NCBI GenBank assembly: GCA_949752795.1
Contig: OX457064.1
Span: forward strand, 106,307,454 to 106,371,453
Direction of reading: 5' to 3'
Length of the DNA stretch: 64,000 bases
DNA from: Hyperoodon ampullatus
Lineage: Eukaryota > Chordata > Mammalia > Artiodactyla > Ziphiidae
Position numbers and translations under genes: made by a program. Shown piece after piece: positions 12,330 to 25,557 of the stretch. The notes beneath the pieces were generated by a model, which was not told the DNA's origin, did not search any database, and saw only the letters and a program-made list of their open reading frames with translations. Each line of letters starts with the position of its first letter. The first letter of the stretch is position 1.

Positions 12330-12640
12330 CCCAATCTCCTACAGGACAGGACCCACCTGCCTCTCTCTGTGCCGTTTCATCCAGGTGCCTTACCTCAAGT
12401 CTCCCAGATGCTTCGTGTTTCTTCAGACCTATGCACCTCTGCCCCTCGGTCAGAGAGGCTGATCCTCCTTCCCAGCTGCTCCTGGCCCTTCAGGACTTGA
12501 TTCAAGCGTCACCTCCTCCAGGAAGTCTTCCCTGAGCATTCGCCTGCCCTCTGGTCTGAGTCTGAGCCCAGCTTTGGTGCCCCCAGGGCGGCACCCCTCC
12601 CTCCTCGCGCTATGACAGTGGAGCCCTCAGGGCCCCACCG
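12330..12640. mobile_element. L2-like LINE fragment
   Basis: Contains CACCTCCTCCAGGAAGTCTT followed by CCCTGAGCATTCGCC, the usual wording of the L2 3' region. It is diverged and its boundaries are approximate. Confidence 0.55.
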
Positions 12641-15600
12641 GCCCCGCACTGCATGTCCCAGGACTGAACGCCGGCACCGAGCACTTGCTCAGGAAAGGGA
12701 GTTTCTGAACAGAGAAGTGACCGACGTCCGGAGCAGGTCACAAGTCTGAGGGACCCAACTTCCCCACCATGGAGGAGGGGATGCTATGAAAGGGACTCCG
12801 AGAGCATTTCCAGCTCTCACATTCCATCAATTGCCCTTGAACTAAGAGCCACAAAAACAAAGCTTGGCCTAAAAGGTCCCCTTCCCACGGACTGCTGGCT
12901 GCTCTCAGCATTCATCACTGTCCTGCGTGCCACGGGACCGCGGGATCCGTGACCCGGGGAAGGCAGGGCTGACCGCACCAGCGACCCACTAGGCATCTCA
13001 CCCACCATCACCCCCCACCCCTGCAGCAGGCCATGACCCTCAGACCTCAGTTCTGGTCTCAGCTGTAACAGGAGTCGGAAACCATATGCGGCTCGTGGCC
13101 CAAGGCACCGAGGGCACGTGTAACCGGCTCACACTAGGGAAATAATGTGCGAACCCATCGTACGCAGTGTTGTATTTGCATTTTGCATGTTTTCCCTGTT
13201 TCCTCTGGAAACAATCAAAGCTGCGTGCCCTGGGATGGTCCTTTCCAGAAACACAGTGTCACTGGAGCACATGGGGAAAAGCAGGGCTGGTGTTAATAGG
13301 AGCATCGCTGAGATTCGCGCCATGCGCCAGCAGGGAGGCGAGAAGCCATGTCCTCTTTCCCCGGGACCCACAATATCCACTGCAGGGGCCACCTTCCCCG
13401 GTTCAGTCTTTGATTTTTCAGACTGCACCCGGGTGTGTGAGCTCATATTGCATTATTCTGTGTGTGTGAGCGTGGGGTTGGATATTACATATTCTTTCAA
13501 TGCTGATCAAAGCAGCCCATGTGGAGAGTTTAAATTGATGCCATGCTTCTACATAACAGCTGGTATCACTATCGCTTGAAGCGCCAGTGTGAGGCTCTCC
13601 GGACTGGCTGTTCTGGAAGATGGGAACCCCGTGGCTGCACGCGCCCTCCTGGCATGGTGATGAGCAGGTTGATGGCATTTTTGTTAAGTCTGTGTTCAGT
13701 GCTCACGTTGTGACTGTGGAGACCCTGCTCGCGGCCGAGCCCCAGCTTGTGACCTCATGTTCCCTTTCCTGCACGGTTCTCCTGCCTTGCGGATGGCTGA
13801 CTTGCTTTGCATTCACTCCGTTTCTATACCCATTTGGAACTCACACCCAGAGTCCCCGACGGAACTTCACTCCCCGACACGGCCACACCGCTGCCGGGGA
13901 ACCTGTCCGTGGGGTCCTGGGCTCTGGGCTCCCTTCCTTGTCGCCATCCTACTTTACATGTAACACACTCCCCAGTAGCTCCCGAGAGAGCGTGCTGTGG
14001 AGACCCTTTTTGAGACCCCGTAAAACTAAAAATACCTTTATTCCACCCTCATATCCAACTGATGATCTGACCGGGGCTCCAGGTGGGAAGTCATTTTCCC
14101 TCTGGCTTCCTAAGGCTTTTCCCACTGAGTTTCGCCTTCATCTTTGTTGTTGAGAATCGTGGGGTCACGGGAATGCACCCTCACCTGTTCCCCCACCTCC
14201 AGCCCCCCGCCTCCACCTGCCCTCACACCTCCCATCACCCCCCATGGGGGGTGCGCAGCTGACCCGGGTCCCAGCTACTCTGCTCTGAGATCCACGACCA
14301 CACTTGTGCAGCTGGGCCTCCCAGGGGCTGCTCCCCGCCCCGGCGCTGAGCGGGAGAGGGCAGCTAAGGCCAGATAGTCCGTGGGAGACGGGCCCCTCCG
14401 ATGGCCGGCTGGTGTGAGGACCCCCGACCCTGGGAACCGTCCTTGGCCACGTAGCTTCCTGTCCTCCGTCCACCCTCCTCTGCCTGCAGCCCAGCGTCTC
14501 CGGCTGCCCCAGCGCTAGCTCACCCGGCGACGTCCCTGTGAAATCTTTGTGCTGCAGGTCTGTCTGCAGCCACCATTGCTCCTTTCTCGTCCTCTTCTCT
14601 CCGTCTTTACGTGTTTATACCTTTGTCAAATTCTCACTCCATTGTTCTAGTGGAGTTTTGAGTAGGAGTGGAGATAACTCCGGCCATCAACCCCTTTTAC
14701 TGGAAACCCTATAATCGCAGCGTTAGTTTGACCCCATGAATAAAATTGGCCGAGTGGGGAGACCCAGGGCTCGTCTCCCAAGTGAGACTAGAAAGGGGGC
14801 GGGGGGCCAGGGTCTGCAGTGGGTCAGGATGTGGGCACATCACCCCGAATGCAACGATGCCAAGAAGGCGACAACGCTGCTCAGTGGGTCGGTTGCCAGT
14901 CATTAGAGTTGAGTTAATAACATTTTGAAAATAAAGAATATTTGCCATTGGCCCTACCTGCTGGAGTCTGATTTCATTGCGTTGGAAGCAGCTTCTGTGC
15001 ATCAGGGTCCCCAGGGCGTGAAGCAGAGCCCACGGGAGCGGTACTAGCCACAGCTGCTGCTGGACTGGGGGCTTCAGAAATCAAGCAGGAACGCACTCCA
15101 GGGGCCGAAGACCCCGAAGTGGTGGGCGCACAGCAGAAACGCTTTAGTGGCGCGAGGGAAAGATGAGGGACTGACAATTCTGGGTGCTGTAGCGGGGTTC
15201 GGGGGGCCGTGGGAAGGGGTTGTCTGCAGCCTGGCCAGCGCCTGGCACCTGGGGATGAAAGATGGCAGGAAGAGGGGGCCTCACAGCAGGAACGGGACGG
15301 GGAGTCAACCCCCCGCAGGGAAACACAGGCCTGTGCCGCGGACTCAGGCCAGTGGCCTTTCCCCTTCTTATTCCTGAGGTGTCCTTGTCACAGGAAGTGG
15401 GAGCAGCCCTGGGCTCTTCCTGCAGGAGGACCCTGGGTCTATAATCCTCGCACAGGACCTGATGGGCCCCCAGCACTTTCTGGTTGGGCAGTTGGTCTAT
15501 TTATTCCAGGTGTTTGTCTCCCTGAAGATCAGACCTGCTCCTTGCGGCCGCAGACCCCGTGTCTCCCGCTGGCTGTGGGTGATGAGAGCCGCGCTTATGC

Positions 15601-18600
15601 CAAGAGCACAGCCCAGAAGCCTCAGCTGCTCAGGGTGGTGGAGCCCGGGCGGCTCGCTGGGACGGCCTCATGGGGGTCCTGGGGACGCTGAGCCTGGAGT
15701 CGTGCGGCTGGCAAAGCCCCTCCTGCCCTGGACCTTGGTTTCCTGCCTTGGGAGGCCAGGGGTAGGGGGACTGTACCAGGCTGATGTCCTCCGAGCTGCT
15801 TTCTTTGCCCCTGGCCGTCTGTGATTTATGGAAGCAGGCTCTAAACTCACAAGGAAAGTCCGCTACAGTTTGCTTCTGGGCAGGAGTCCACCCAGGCCCT
15901 AAATGGATAGGAAGTTGCTATTCTTGCGATTTTATTTCTTTATAGAATGTGAGAAATGGCCAATATCTCAGGGATCATGCATTCTAAACACTTGGTTTTT
16001 ATATATGAAAGTCAGCCACGTGGCTTGTAAAAGGCCAGAGAAGTAGCTGGTGGTGAGACTGGATAGAGACACATGGACAACAGCCAGACCGCATATAAAC
16101 ACAGAACCCTGACCACACGTGCAGCAGCCCCTCCTCGGTGACCAGCCTGGGGAGCCAGCCCGGCTTCCAGGAAGTCAGCCTCTGTCCCCAGCAACTAGCT
16201 CAGGAACCCCCGTAACGCAGCTGGGCCACGATCAATATCTGACATCAATATCTCGATCCCCAGTTTCTGTCCCCACTTCCAATGTAGGACCAGCTGGGGA
16301 AAGCCTGATATGCTCCCCGCGGCGGCCACGTAAGAGCCCTGCTTCCAACCCTGCCCCAGCTCCCTGTGCCCCCAGCCTCCACCAGGGCACCCCTGAGTCC
16401 CCTTTCCCACGATGAAATGCCCCAGCTCTGAGGAAGCAGCCTCTGCTTGCTCTCATCTGGCCCCTTCATCAATTCCACAGCAGAGGACTGGACTTAGCTG
16501 CCGGGCCTCCAGGTCCTTCCCCGAGCTCTGCCCCCAGAGTCTCACTGTCCAGAAGCAAAAAACGAGTGGTTTTTCCCAAGTAAGTCTTGGCCACTGGTTG
16601 CCAGCTACCGTAAGGTTAGCCAGCCTTCCCAGGGATGCTGGGAGCCCGACTAGCATTTCAAATTGCTTTCCCTGGGAGCATTCATTCTAAGCTCCAAACA
16701 ATCAACTTACAATTAAACCTTTTGAGAATTATTTTTTAATGACTTTGGCATTTCCGGACTGCAAGTAACCCATATTCACCCGTGTTTGTATTTGGGGTCA
16801 CATCTCTCCCCTGGGGGCACAGGTTACTTTGCAGTGCTTCTCTGAAGCTGACGGGCCCTTTCCCTCCCCCTACACCCATCACTGGGGGTGGCCCGATCCC
16901 TAGTGGAGGCTCAGATGCTGAGGGCGTATTTTTGTGTCCTGGTTGGGTGCCCTCAGGTGTGAGAAGGCCTTAATTTATATTCAAACAAGCGGTAGCTTGC
17001 TTGAATATTTTTTCAGTCCCTGTGCACAATGACAATTTAAAAAGCAGTTCACACCCTATCAGGTCAGATCGATTTAGAAACCTGACATCATTTTTACGGT
17101 AAAATTTCACTAGGTCTACAATGTATCCCATTTTAAAAGTTTTAAGGAAATAGTATTACTCACAATGCTAAATTCAAATTCCTCCTAAAATCAAATATTT
17201 CAGCGAACAACCTGAGAGGGATTTTTAAAAAGTACAAAATCCCAACATCTAATGAGAAAAAGTGTAAATTTGGCAAGAAACAAATTATTCCTGATCTGTG
17301 AGAGTTCCCGTGCTCCAGGATCTGCCATTTTATTATAAATGCTCCATACATCTCAACTATGGGAAGTAAAAGACATGACTATTCATTTTTATTTCAACCA
17401 ATTATTTGGCCTTTCCTCACAAGTGATCTTTGCTAACTCATGTACTGCCCTTATCGGGAAGCTGGGCACAGGGAGTGTTTCTCTTCTGCTGTACGTGTGA
17501 CTTGAGCACGTGTTTCCCCAAGAGCCTGGGGTTCTAAACTGCTGGCCGTGGCACGCCCCTTCTCCCCACGCAGTGAGAAGAGCTAGAGACCACAGGTGTC
17601 TGCAAACAGCTTAGTAAATTCAAAGAACGGCATCACTGGTTCTCAGGTCGGGACCCTGAACGCTGTTGCAGCCTTTGCAGAATCCAGAAGCCTGAGCCTC
17701 CCTTCCCTCCCCAAAGGGGGCAGGCCAGGCAACGTGGAGCCGAGAGATCTTCAAAAATACTCGGGCTCAGTTCGCAGCGGGAAGGACGGGCAGGATCACT
17801 GGCTGTTTCTCCGCCTTCTAACCGCTGGCATGAGTCACAGGGCATGCCCCTCAGTAAGTGACATCAGGTTCATTAATACCCGGGATGGCCTCAAAGGGGG
17901 CAGAAGTCACACAGAGGCAGGAGAGGCAGGAGGAAGGCGGTGAGCATCTGGCTTTGCCTGGCCACCCTTGGCGCCAGCTCCTGGTTCCCTTCACACAGCT
18001 GGGACCCCCCCTGTGCTCTGCCTTCCCTCGCCCTCCCCCCCTCACGCAGTCCCTGCCCCCTCTGCCCTGGTCAAGCACGCAATCTGAGTCCCTGTCCTTG
18101 ACTGCAGGGAGGCTGGGACCTTTGGAACAACCTGTGCCTGGATTCCAAACTGCATAGAACCTAAGAGAGACGGGAGAGACAGTTAGTCACCAGAAATAAA
18201 TCACATACATTAAAACAAGGGTTGCAAAAGTGTAACGAAGGAAACATCGTCAAGAATTCAGCCTTGAGATTTTAAAACCCCAGTCTTCTGACTTTCAAAC
18301 TTGAGTTCAGGATCTGAGAAACACGTTGGGGGGCGACGGGGAGGGAACGCGTGGTGGGGGGGCAGTTCCGGCGGGATTCCCACATCCAGCGCTACTGTTA
18401 AACCAAAAGCGATTTTATTTGTCTCCAAGTGTTTTAATCAGATTGTAAAGACGCTTTACTGCCTGAAGATGAAAGCAGCACTTGTCGGAGTAATTTTTCT
18501 TAGTTCTGTTTTTTTTTTTTCCAACGAGATCAATAAGCAAACCGGCTGCCTGGGAAAGCAACTGCATTCTGTGTCTGTGGGAGCCTCAAAAAGCAAGGGA

Positions 18601-20929
18601 GATGCGAGACTCTTCTGGAATCACTGAGACACGCTTTGCAAGTAGAAACATGTACACTCTCTACCCTCAGAGTTCTGAAACGATGGCGTCTGAAGTGATC
18701 ACAATTCCTTTTTGTCGAGATGCCAGTCAGCGCCTCTCTCCAGAAGGTGGGAGACTCTCTTGCCGCTGCACAGAGCGGGCGAGAGTCCTGAGACGGACTC
18801 ATCTGTCGTGAGCGCTCCTCGATTGCAAAGCTGTCCCTTAACGTCCACCGGTGTCATCTTAGTCTCTCAGTCCCCACCCGGGTAGGTATGTCACAGAACA
18901 GTCACAGAGACACGTCCAGCTTTGGGACTTCTTCAGAACCATGACGGCAAACCCGCGAATGCCCGTCACCACTGAGCTGGTGGAAACACCTGGACCTCGG
19001 GGTCTCACCGACTTTACTGGTAGCCGGGTCCTAGGACAGGGGCTCCTCATGCACTGAAAACACATAGACATTGCAATGCCCAACCTTACATTGATACTTT
19101 GGTTCCCAGGGCTCATTTCTGTTTTGTTTTAACAGCCATCTGATGAACTGGGAGCTCCTAATGAGAAAGGCAGCCTTAGATGAAATAAACTATTAGGTTG
19201 AGAACTTGGGTGTCCAAACAGGCATATCTTTCTAAATTGCAAATTATTAGCTGGTTCACAGACTTTAGCTGTGACAAGCATAACGCATTGTTTAAGTGGC
19301 CTCAATGGGTTTGTTTTGCTCTCATAGATCAGCCCCAATGCTCTCCCAGCAGGAAATTTATTGCCAAAAGAAAAAAAAAATCTTTCTGACTGGAGAGGAA
19401 AAGAAAAATGTGCATCTTTCACCATATACTAAAAGATAAATATCTGAGAAGTCACATTTCCAGTTGCAAGTGACTGCAAAGTGTGTCCGCGTTTGCTCTA
19501 GTGTCCTCACTAGTACACCTACGCAAAACTTGTGTGAGAATAAAAGAGAATATGGGGTTGATACAATTCTGTATTTCTAAGTACTTTTAAGATACTGGTG
19601 TGGGTGCACTGGAAAAATACGAATGATATGAAAAATGTGTCAACTCGGTTATTTTATTTTATTTTTATTTTTTTGGCTGCACCGTGCGGCATGCGGGATC
19701 TTAGTTCCCTGACCACGGCTCAAACCTGCACCCCCTGCCGTGGAAGCACAGGGGCCTTAACCACTGGACTGCCGGGGAATCCCTTAGTTATTTTAAATGA
19801 ACAAACAGAGCTGATACTTAAAACAAAAATTACAAAGCATATTTTTCCCAACTGAAAAAATTCCTTTGTAATGCAGTCCATCCAGTTCTAATTTTAAAAT
19901 GACCCACTTCATGCGTTTGGAGCTTTGGAAACCTTGTTTTCTTACAGCAGAGTGTCCTACACGGCATGGTTTGCACTCATCTGCTCCCCACCCCTTTTCC
20001 CTTTGAATAAGTGGAAAAGAGACAGTACACAGCATTGAATGCGATGACTCCTTTAGGAGATCAAATTTCTCAACATTCCCTAAAGGACTATTCAAGGACC
20101 CTCTATAAAACATCCACAAGATCTGTAGATCTTCTCCTCTTCATCATCATCAAAGTGGTTACAATGTTTAGAAATGAAAGAGGAGAAGCAAATTGGGATC
20201 TGGCTGGTTTTGGAGAATTTATTCAATCGTCAATCCAATTAACTGGCCATCTTTAACAACTTATGTTTATAAAATGCATTACATATTACCCGGACATATG
20301 AAACAGGCTTAAATCTTCAAACATAATTCAGTCCATGTTCTAAAAACAGGTCCTTTCTCGGGAAGCTGTCCACGTGCAGTGCTGACAGACACCAGTGGGT
20401 GCCATCCCCAAGGCTCACACACAGCAGTCAAGTCACGGAGAGGGAAATCCGGGTGGTGTTAGGTGCCTACTGTGATAGTGTCAGGACATCTGAGAAAGGC
20501 AAATTATGTTCTCTCTTTGTTTTTTCTTTCTAAACATATTTGACAACTGATCTTGTATTAACATTTGTGTTCTCTGAGATGATTCTTTTGTACACCATCT
20601 ATGCTATTTCAGCACAAGGTATCAATCATGGATTAAGGACAAGGTCCTGTATAAAGAATATTTATGTCTTAATTGTCTCGAAAGCTTGGCATAGTAATTG
20701 AAAATTCAAAGGTCAAAAATGCTACTGTGTTTTTCTTGTTTTCAAGAAATCAAGAGGGCGACAACACAAAGATTGATAGAAATACATTTTCCTTGTCTCT
20801 TTCGCACGTTATACTAAGTGTAAAAAGGTGTCAGGCTGTCAGGACTTCGTGATGTTTCCCACTTAACAGTGAATATGTCTTAGAATGCCTACTAATAGAG
20901 ATACTGCCTTATAGGTAAAAAGACTAACA
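12641..20929. other. Intergenic unique sequence with candidate non-coding elements
   Basis: The longest stretch almost free of recognisable repeats; the only clear insertion is the SINE at 19657-19786. Compositional islands that look constrained rather than random lie at about 13145-13575, 17000-17430, 18380-18580, 20130-20300 and 20500-20720. They are non-repetitive, without coding frames, and rich in homeodomain/TCF/octamer-like words. Conservation cannot be judged without alignment. Confidence 0.45.
19657..19786 (-). mobile_element. CHR-related tRNA-derived SINE (short, GGCTGCACCGTGCGG type)
   Basis: On the minus strand it begins GGGATTCCCCGGCAGTCCAG, followed by the tRNA-like B-box region, and ends in GCCAAAAAAAT plus an A/T tail. 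It is flanked by a 9-bp target duplication, GTTATTTTA (19648-19656 and 19787-19795). Confidence 0.88.
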
Positions 20930-21503
20930 GACAAATCAAGAAAGAGGTCATACGAAGGAATGTGAACATTGGAAAACACGTTTAACCTCAACAGCAATCA
21001 AATACAAATGAAAGCCCAACCTGAGATGTCATGATTCACCAATCAAATTATCACACACAAAAAATGTATTAATCACAAGTACTATATGAGGAGGAAAAAC
21101 TGATCAAATCTTTCTGGGAATCCAACCCAAGAAAAGAATCTCAAATCCAAAGATACATGAATGAAGTTGTTCATTCCAGCAGTATACATAATAGAAGAAC
21201 ACAGGACACATTCTAAATATCACCAACAGAACAGATAACTAGATTATAAAATAGCCATATGATTATATAGATTTAGTCAATAATATAATGTCTATACATA
21301 CTTTCAGAAATAAACATCAGAAAAAGAGGTACAAACTACTATGTATAAATTAAATAAGCTACAAAGATATATTGTACAGCACAGGGAATATTTTATAATA
21401 ACTATAAATGGAATATAATTTTTAAAAATCATGAATCACTATGTTGTACACCTGAAACATAAAATATTGTGAATCAACTGTACCTCAATAAAAAAAAGTA
21501 AAT
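20930..21503 (+). mobile_element. L1 3' end (artiodactyl type)
   Basis: Ends with TGTACAGCACAGGGAATATT, then CTATGTTGTACACCTGAAAC, then CTCAATAAAAAAAAG. This is the L1 3' UTR and its poly-A tail. The left boundary is uncertain because the upstream part grades into older L1 ORF2-like sequence. Confidence 0.75.
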
Positions 21504-21519
21504 AAAAATCTCATGAGAG

Positions 21520-21880
21520 GACTTCCCTGGTGGCACAGTGGTTAGGAATCCACCTGCTAATGCAGGGGACACGGGTTTGAGCCCTGGTCCAGGAAGATCC
21601 CACATGCTGCAGAGCAACTAAGCCCATGTGCCACAACTACTGAGCCTGCGCTCTAGAGCCTGTGAGCCACAACTACTGAGTCCACGTGCCACAACTACTG
21701 AAGCTTGCACACCTAGAGCCTGTGCTCCGCAACAAGAGAAGCCACCGCAATGAGAAGCCCACACACTGCAATGAAGAGTAGGTCCCACTTGCTGCAACTA
21801 CAGAAAGCCCACCCACAGCAACAAAGACCCAACACAGCCAAAAACAGATAAATAAATAAATTTGTAAACAAAAAATTTAA
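21520..21880 (+). mobile_element. CHR-type SINE (long form), full length
   Basis: Runs from GACTTCCCTGGTGGCACAGT to an AAATAAATAAATTTG tail. The target duplication includes ATCTCATGAGAG immediately on both sides (ending at 21519 and at 21897). An internal CCACAACTACTGAG unit is repeated. It inserted just after the L1 poly-A at about 21508. Confidence 0.92.
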
Positions 21881-21897
21881 AAAAAATCTCATGAGAG

Positions 21898-23184
21898 AGA
21901 AAGAAAAATGAAGCATAACTTGCACCATAATAAAAATGAACTCAAAATGGATCACAGACTTAAATGGAAGACCTAAAATCATAAAACATCTTTCTAGAAG
22001 AAAATCTTTGCAACTTTGGCTAGGCAAAGATTATGTAAGATCCCCAAACCATAACCCATAAAAGAAAAATCATTGATAAATTGGACTTCATCAGAATTTA
22101 AAACTTCTGACCTTTGAAAGATACTAATGATTATGAACAGAGAAGCCACTGACTTGGAGAAAGTATTTGCGAAACACACATGTGATAGAGTCTTGCTTCC
22201 ATGACATGAAAAGGATTCTCAAAACTTGATAATACAAAACAACCCAAACTTAAAATAGGCAAAAAGCTTGAATGAAGATATATGGGTGACAAACAAGCAC
22301 ATGAAAAGATGCTCAATATCCTTAGTCATGGTATGGAAATGCAAATAAAACCATAATGAAATACCACTGGGCATCCCTTAGAATGGTTAAAGTTTTTTTT
22401 TTAAAAAAAAACCTACAATGCCAAGCGCTGGCAATGATTCGAAGCGACTTCTTCTCTTGTAACCTGCTGATGAAATGCAAAATGGCACAGCCGCTTTGGA
22501 AGCCAGCTTGGCAGCTTCTTACAGTTAAATGTATCCTCCTCGTATTGCTCAGAAATGTCACTCTTGTTTACCTAAGGGAAATGAAACTTACGTTCCCTCA
22601 AAAACCTGTCTGTGAATAGTGACAGTGCTTTATTCCTAATCACCCACAACTGGAAACAACCCAAATCAGGTGGGAGATGCATGAAGAAGTGGGTCCGTCT
22701 TTACAGTGGAATCCTACCTTACACTGATCCATTCAACAGAGCACATGCCTCTCCCTGCCCTGTGCTACGTAAAAGGGCAGACCTAAGAGACTACTTATTG
22801 TATGATCCCATGTATGTGATTGCATTTATATAACATTCTGGAAAAGGCAAAATAAAGTAAAAAAGCAGACTTGGGGATGGGTGACCGAAAAGGGACAGGA
22901 AGGAATTTGGGAAGATTTGAAACTATTCTATATCTGATTGAAGTGGTGGTTATATAATTCTATGCATTTTTCAGAACTCGTAACTTGTAGACTAAACACA
23001 GTGAATTTTGTTCTTTATTTTTATGAATAAAGTTTCATAATTTTGGAGAAGATGAAAAGGTTCTGGACATAGATGGTGGCGATGGTTGCACAACAATATG
23101 AATGTACTTAATGCTACTGAACTGTACATTTTAAAATGGTTAAAATGGAAAATTATGTTTTGTATATTCTACCACTATAAAAAT
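21898..23184 (+). mobile_element. Old L1: end of ORF2 plus 3' UTR, sense
   Basis: Contains the decayed end of L1 ORF2 (ATGGAAATGCAAATAAAACC at about 22333, then ATGAAATACCACTGGGCATC). The 3' UTR ends in ATGTACTTAATGCTACTGAA and ACCACTATAAAAATAAAG. No long frame survives. A SINE sits exactly at its 3' end. Confidence 0.8.
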
Positions 23185-23192
23185 AAAGTTTC

Positions 23193-23521
23193 GGGACTTC
23201 CCTGATGGCGCAGTCATTAAGAATCCACCTGCCAATGCAGGGGACACAGGTTCAAGCCCTGGTCCAGGAAGGTCCCACCTGCCGTGGAGCAACTAAGCCT
23301 GTGCACCACAACTACTGAGCTTGTGCTCTAGAGCCCACGAGCCTCAACTACTGAAGCCCACACGCAGAAAGCCCATGCTCCCCAACAAGAGAAGCCACTG
23401 CAATTAGAAGCCCGCGCAAAAATGAAGAGTAGCCCCTGCTAGCCGCCACTAGAGAAAGCCCACACGCAGCAACAAAGACCCAATGCGGCCAAAAGTAACA
23501 TAAAAATAAATAAAATTTTAA
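23193..23521 (+). mobile_element. CHR-type SINE (long form)
   Basis: Starts GGGACTTCCCTGATGGCGCA and ends in an AATAAATAAAATTTTA tail. It is flanked by the 8-bp duplication AAAGTTTC (23185-23192 and 23522-23529). Confidence 0.92.
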
Positions 23522-23574
23522 AAAGTTTCATAATTGCTAGTCATTGATTTTTTAATATCTTATTTTACCTTTTG

Positions 23575-24060
23575 GTAGCAATTGTAGTGTCGACTGAAAA
23601 AAATACACAACATGAGAGTTCTGAGTTAAGTTTTATTTGGGGCAAAATGAGGACTATAGCCTGGGAGACAGCATTTCAGACAGCTCTGAGAAACTGCTCC
23701 AAAGAGGTAGGGGGAGGTCAGTGTACATGTGATTTTGGTGAATGGGGGATGTGCAATCAAGCACATATTTTTTTGCAGAAGGTTACTTCTGGTCACGAGG
23801 AGCAGATGTCACCATGAAGGATTTTGTGCTTTTCTAGATACGAGGAGATGCAAGAATTGGGCTCATAAAATCTTCTCCTGAAAATATCTAACCATCTGAA
23901 GACCTGTCCTGACAGTTATTCCCAGAGCACAGAGCACCTCACTCCTGATCTCCACCTGAACCCCTTTCAGGGGGTGTTGAAGGTTAGCAGCTGCAGCAGC
24001 ACATGATTTAATCCTCATAAAGGCAGATGGCAAGTGCCAATTTGTAGGTGACAGTATTTG
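23575..24060 (+). repeat. LTR-like dispersed repeat, copy 2
   Basis: Related to 11820-12255 in the opposite orientation. This copy carries GTTTTATTTGGGGCAAAATG and GCCTGGGAGACAGCATTTCA near its left end and CCTTTCAGGGGGTGTTGAAG near its right end. It resembles an old mammalian LTR; family unassigned. Confidence 0.6.
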
Positions 24061-24814
24061 AAGCACATTCATCTCCGTCACGTTACCAGTCCTACACCAT
24101 CCCAATGAAGCCCACTGGGCTTCAAATGACCTCATTTTTAAAGTCAGGAAACAGGTCCATGTAGGTGGTCCGATGATGTAGGGCGAGTGGTGGCACCCTT
24201 ACCCTCCGTGTTATCAGCATCCATCTGGCCATTTCACCTCCAGAAAGGTAAGTGCTCCTGGCTTTTCCTTTGCTGAGTGACAGCAGAGGTGTTTCCTGAA
24301 GCTCCGTGCGGATTTTTGGAAAGAAGGCCAATTCGGTTACTAATTAACTTTACTCAGTAGCCCGAGCAGAGACTTGAGTCCACAAGATTCAAAGCTCACT
24401 TTTAACAAATGTCTCTGTTCCCTTGGTTTTCTGTTACACAGGAAACAAAAGTTTCATGATGTAACGCTTTAGCTAGGTGCAATGACCCTGATGGTGTGTA
24501 TTCTGTTCTATACTATTTGGTTTTTTTTTTTAGGTCTGATCATGACCCACTAAATTGACTTTATCATCCACTAATGAGTAGTGACCATGGTTTGCAAAAC
24601 ACCTGTAGTGAGCCTGGTGACACACACTTTAGTGTCTCATTAACAGCTTTTGTAGGGGAAAGACTGATGTTTACACGGAGGAGCCTGTTCATCTATTTGT
24701 GAACTGAATATACTTTGAAAGTCAAAAACTATTGAAAAAAAGTCCTTACCTCTTAGATCCACATTTCCTACTCCTGTGACCAGCACCGTGGCTACGCCAA
24801 CCATATAATGACCT
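24061..24814. other. Intergenic sequence, nothing recognised
   Basis: A/T-moderate unique sequence without convincing genes or repeats. Confidence 0.5.
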
Positions 24815-25200
24815 TGCTGTTTCTCACTCCTCCACACACCGTCCTGCCTCAGGGCCTTTGCACAGGCTCTCCCTTCTGCCTGAAGCATCTTCCCCCAGAT
24901 ATCCCATGACTAGGCCCTCACCTCCTCCAAGTCACCTTCTCAGTAAGTCCCTCCCTGACCACCAGTTTAAAACAGCAGCCACATTCTCAGTTAGCCTTGC
25001 CTCGCTGTCTTTGTCCTATTCATGGCATTTTCACCTTCATTATTTAGTAAATTTATATATTGTTTATTGTCTGTTTCTCCCAGTTAGACAATAACTCCAG
25101 AAAGGCAGGGATCTTTGCCTTTTCTTCACGAACACATTTCACCTGGAATGGAGCAGCATCTGGCCGACATTTAACACCGGCTGATGGAATTTCTTAAATA
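24815..25200. mobile_element. L2 LINE 3' region
   Basis: Contains CTGCCTCAGGGCCTTTGCAC, CCCCCAGATATCCCATGACT and TCACCTTCTCAGTAAGTCCC in the order of the L2 3' consensus. It continues to ACTCCAGAAAGGCAGGGATC. Confidence 0.8.
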
Positions 25201-25324
25201 TTTTCTACAAATTAGAATGAATTGATGGCAAGCTTTTCATTGTATCTGGTCTGGTGAAGAGGAGCTGGGCACATGGTTCTGGGTCTCACCCATACCCCCC
25301 CACCCGCAGACCCAGGCTGATATG

Positions 25325-25505
25325 ATGATTCCCAGAGTGTAAGCCTCAGAGACACCTGCAGCAGAATCAGTCATCATGCTTACTAAAAATGCAGATTCCT
25401 GGACCCCACCCAGGCCTACCGACTTAGACTATCTGATGGCAGGGCCAGCAGTTGTATTTTAAATAAGCCCCAACCCCCACTAGCTAGCTGTTTGGACTTT
25501 GAGGT
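25325..25505. mobile_element. MER5-type hAT-Charlie MITE
   Basis: Contains AAAATGCAGATTCCTGGACC, CCACCCAGGCCTACCGACTT and GTATTTTAAATAAGCCCC, the familiar MER5A body. The terminal repeats are eroded. Confidence 0.7.
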
Positions 25506-25557
25506 TATCAGCATGCTGCCAGACTAATCCAGACTGTGTACACTCTGCTAGCAATAG

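Noticed and set aside
21898..22860. L1 ORF2-like sequence as a possible active element
   Set aside because: Frames are broken throughout and the 5' part is absent; it is a fossil.
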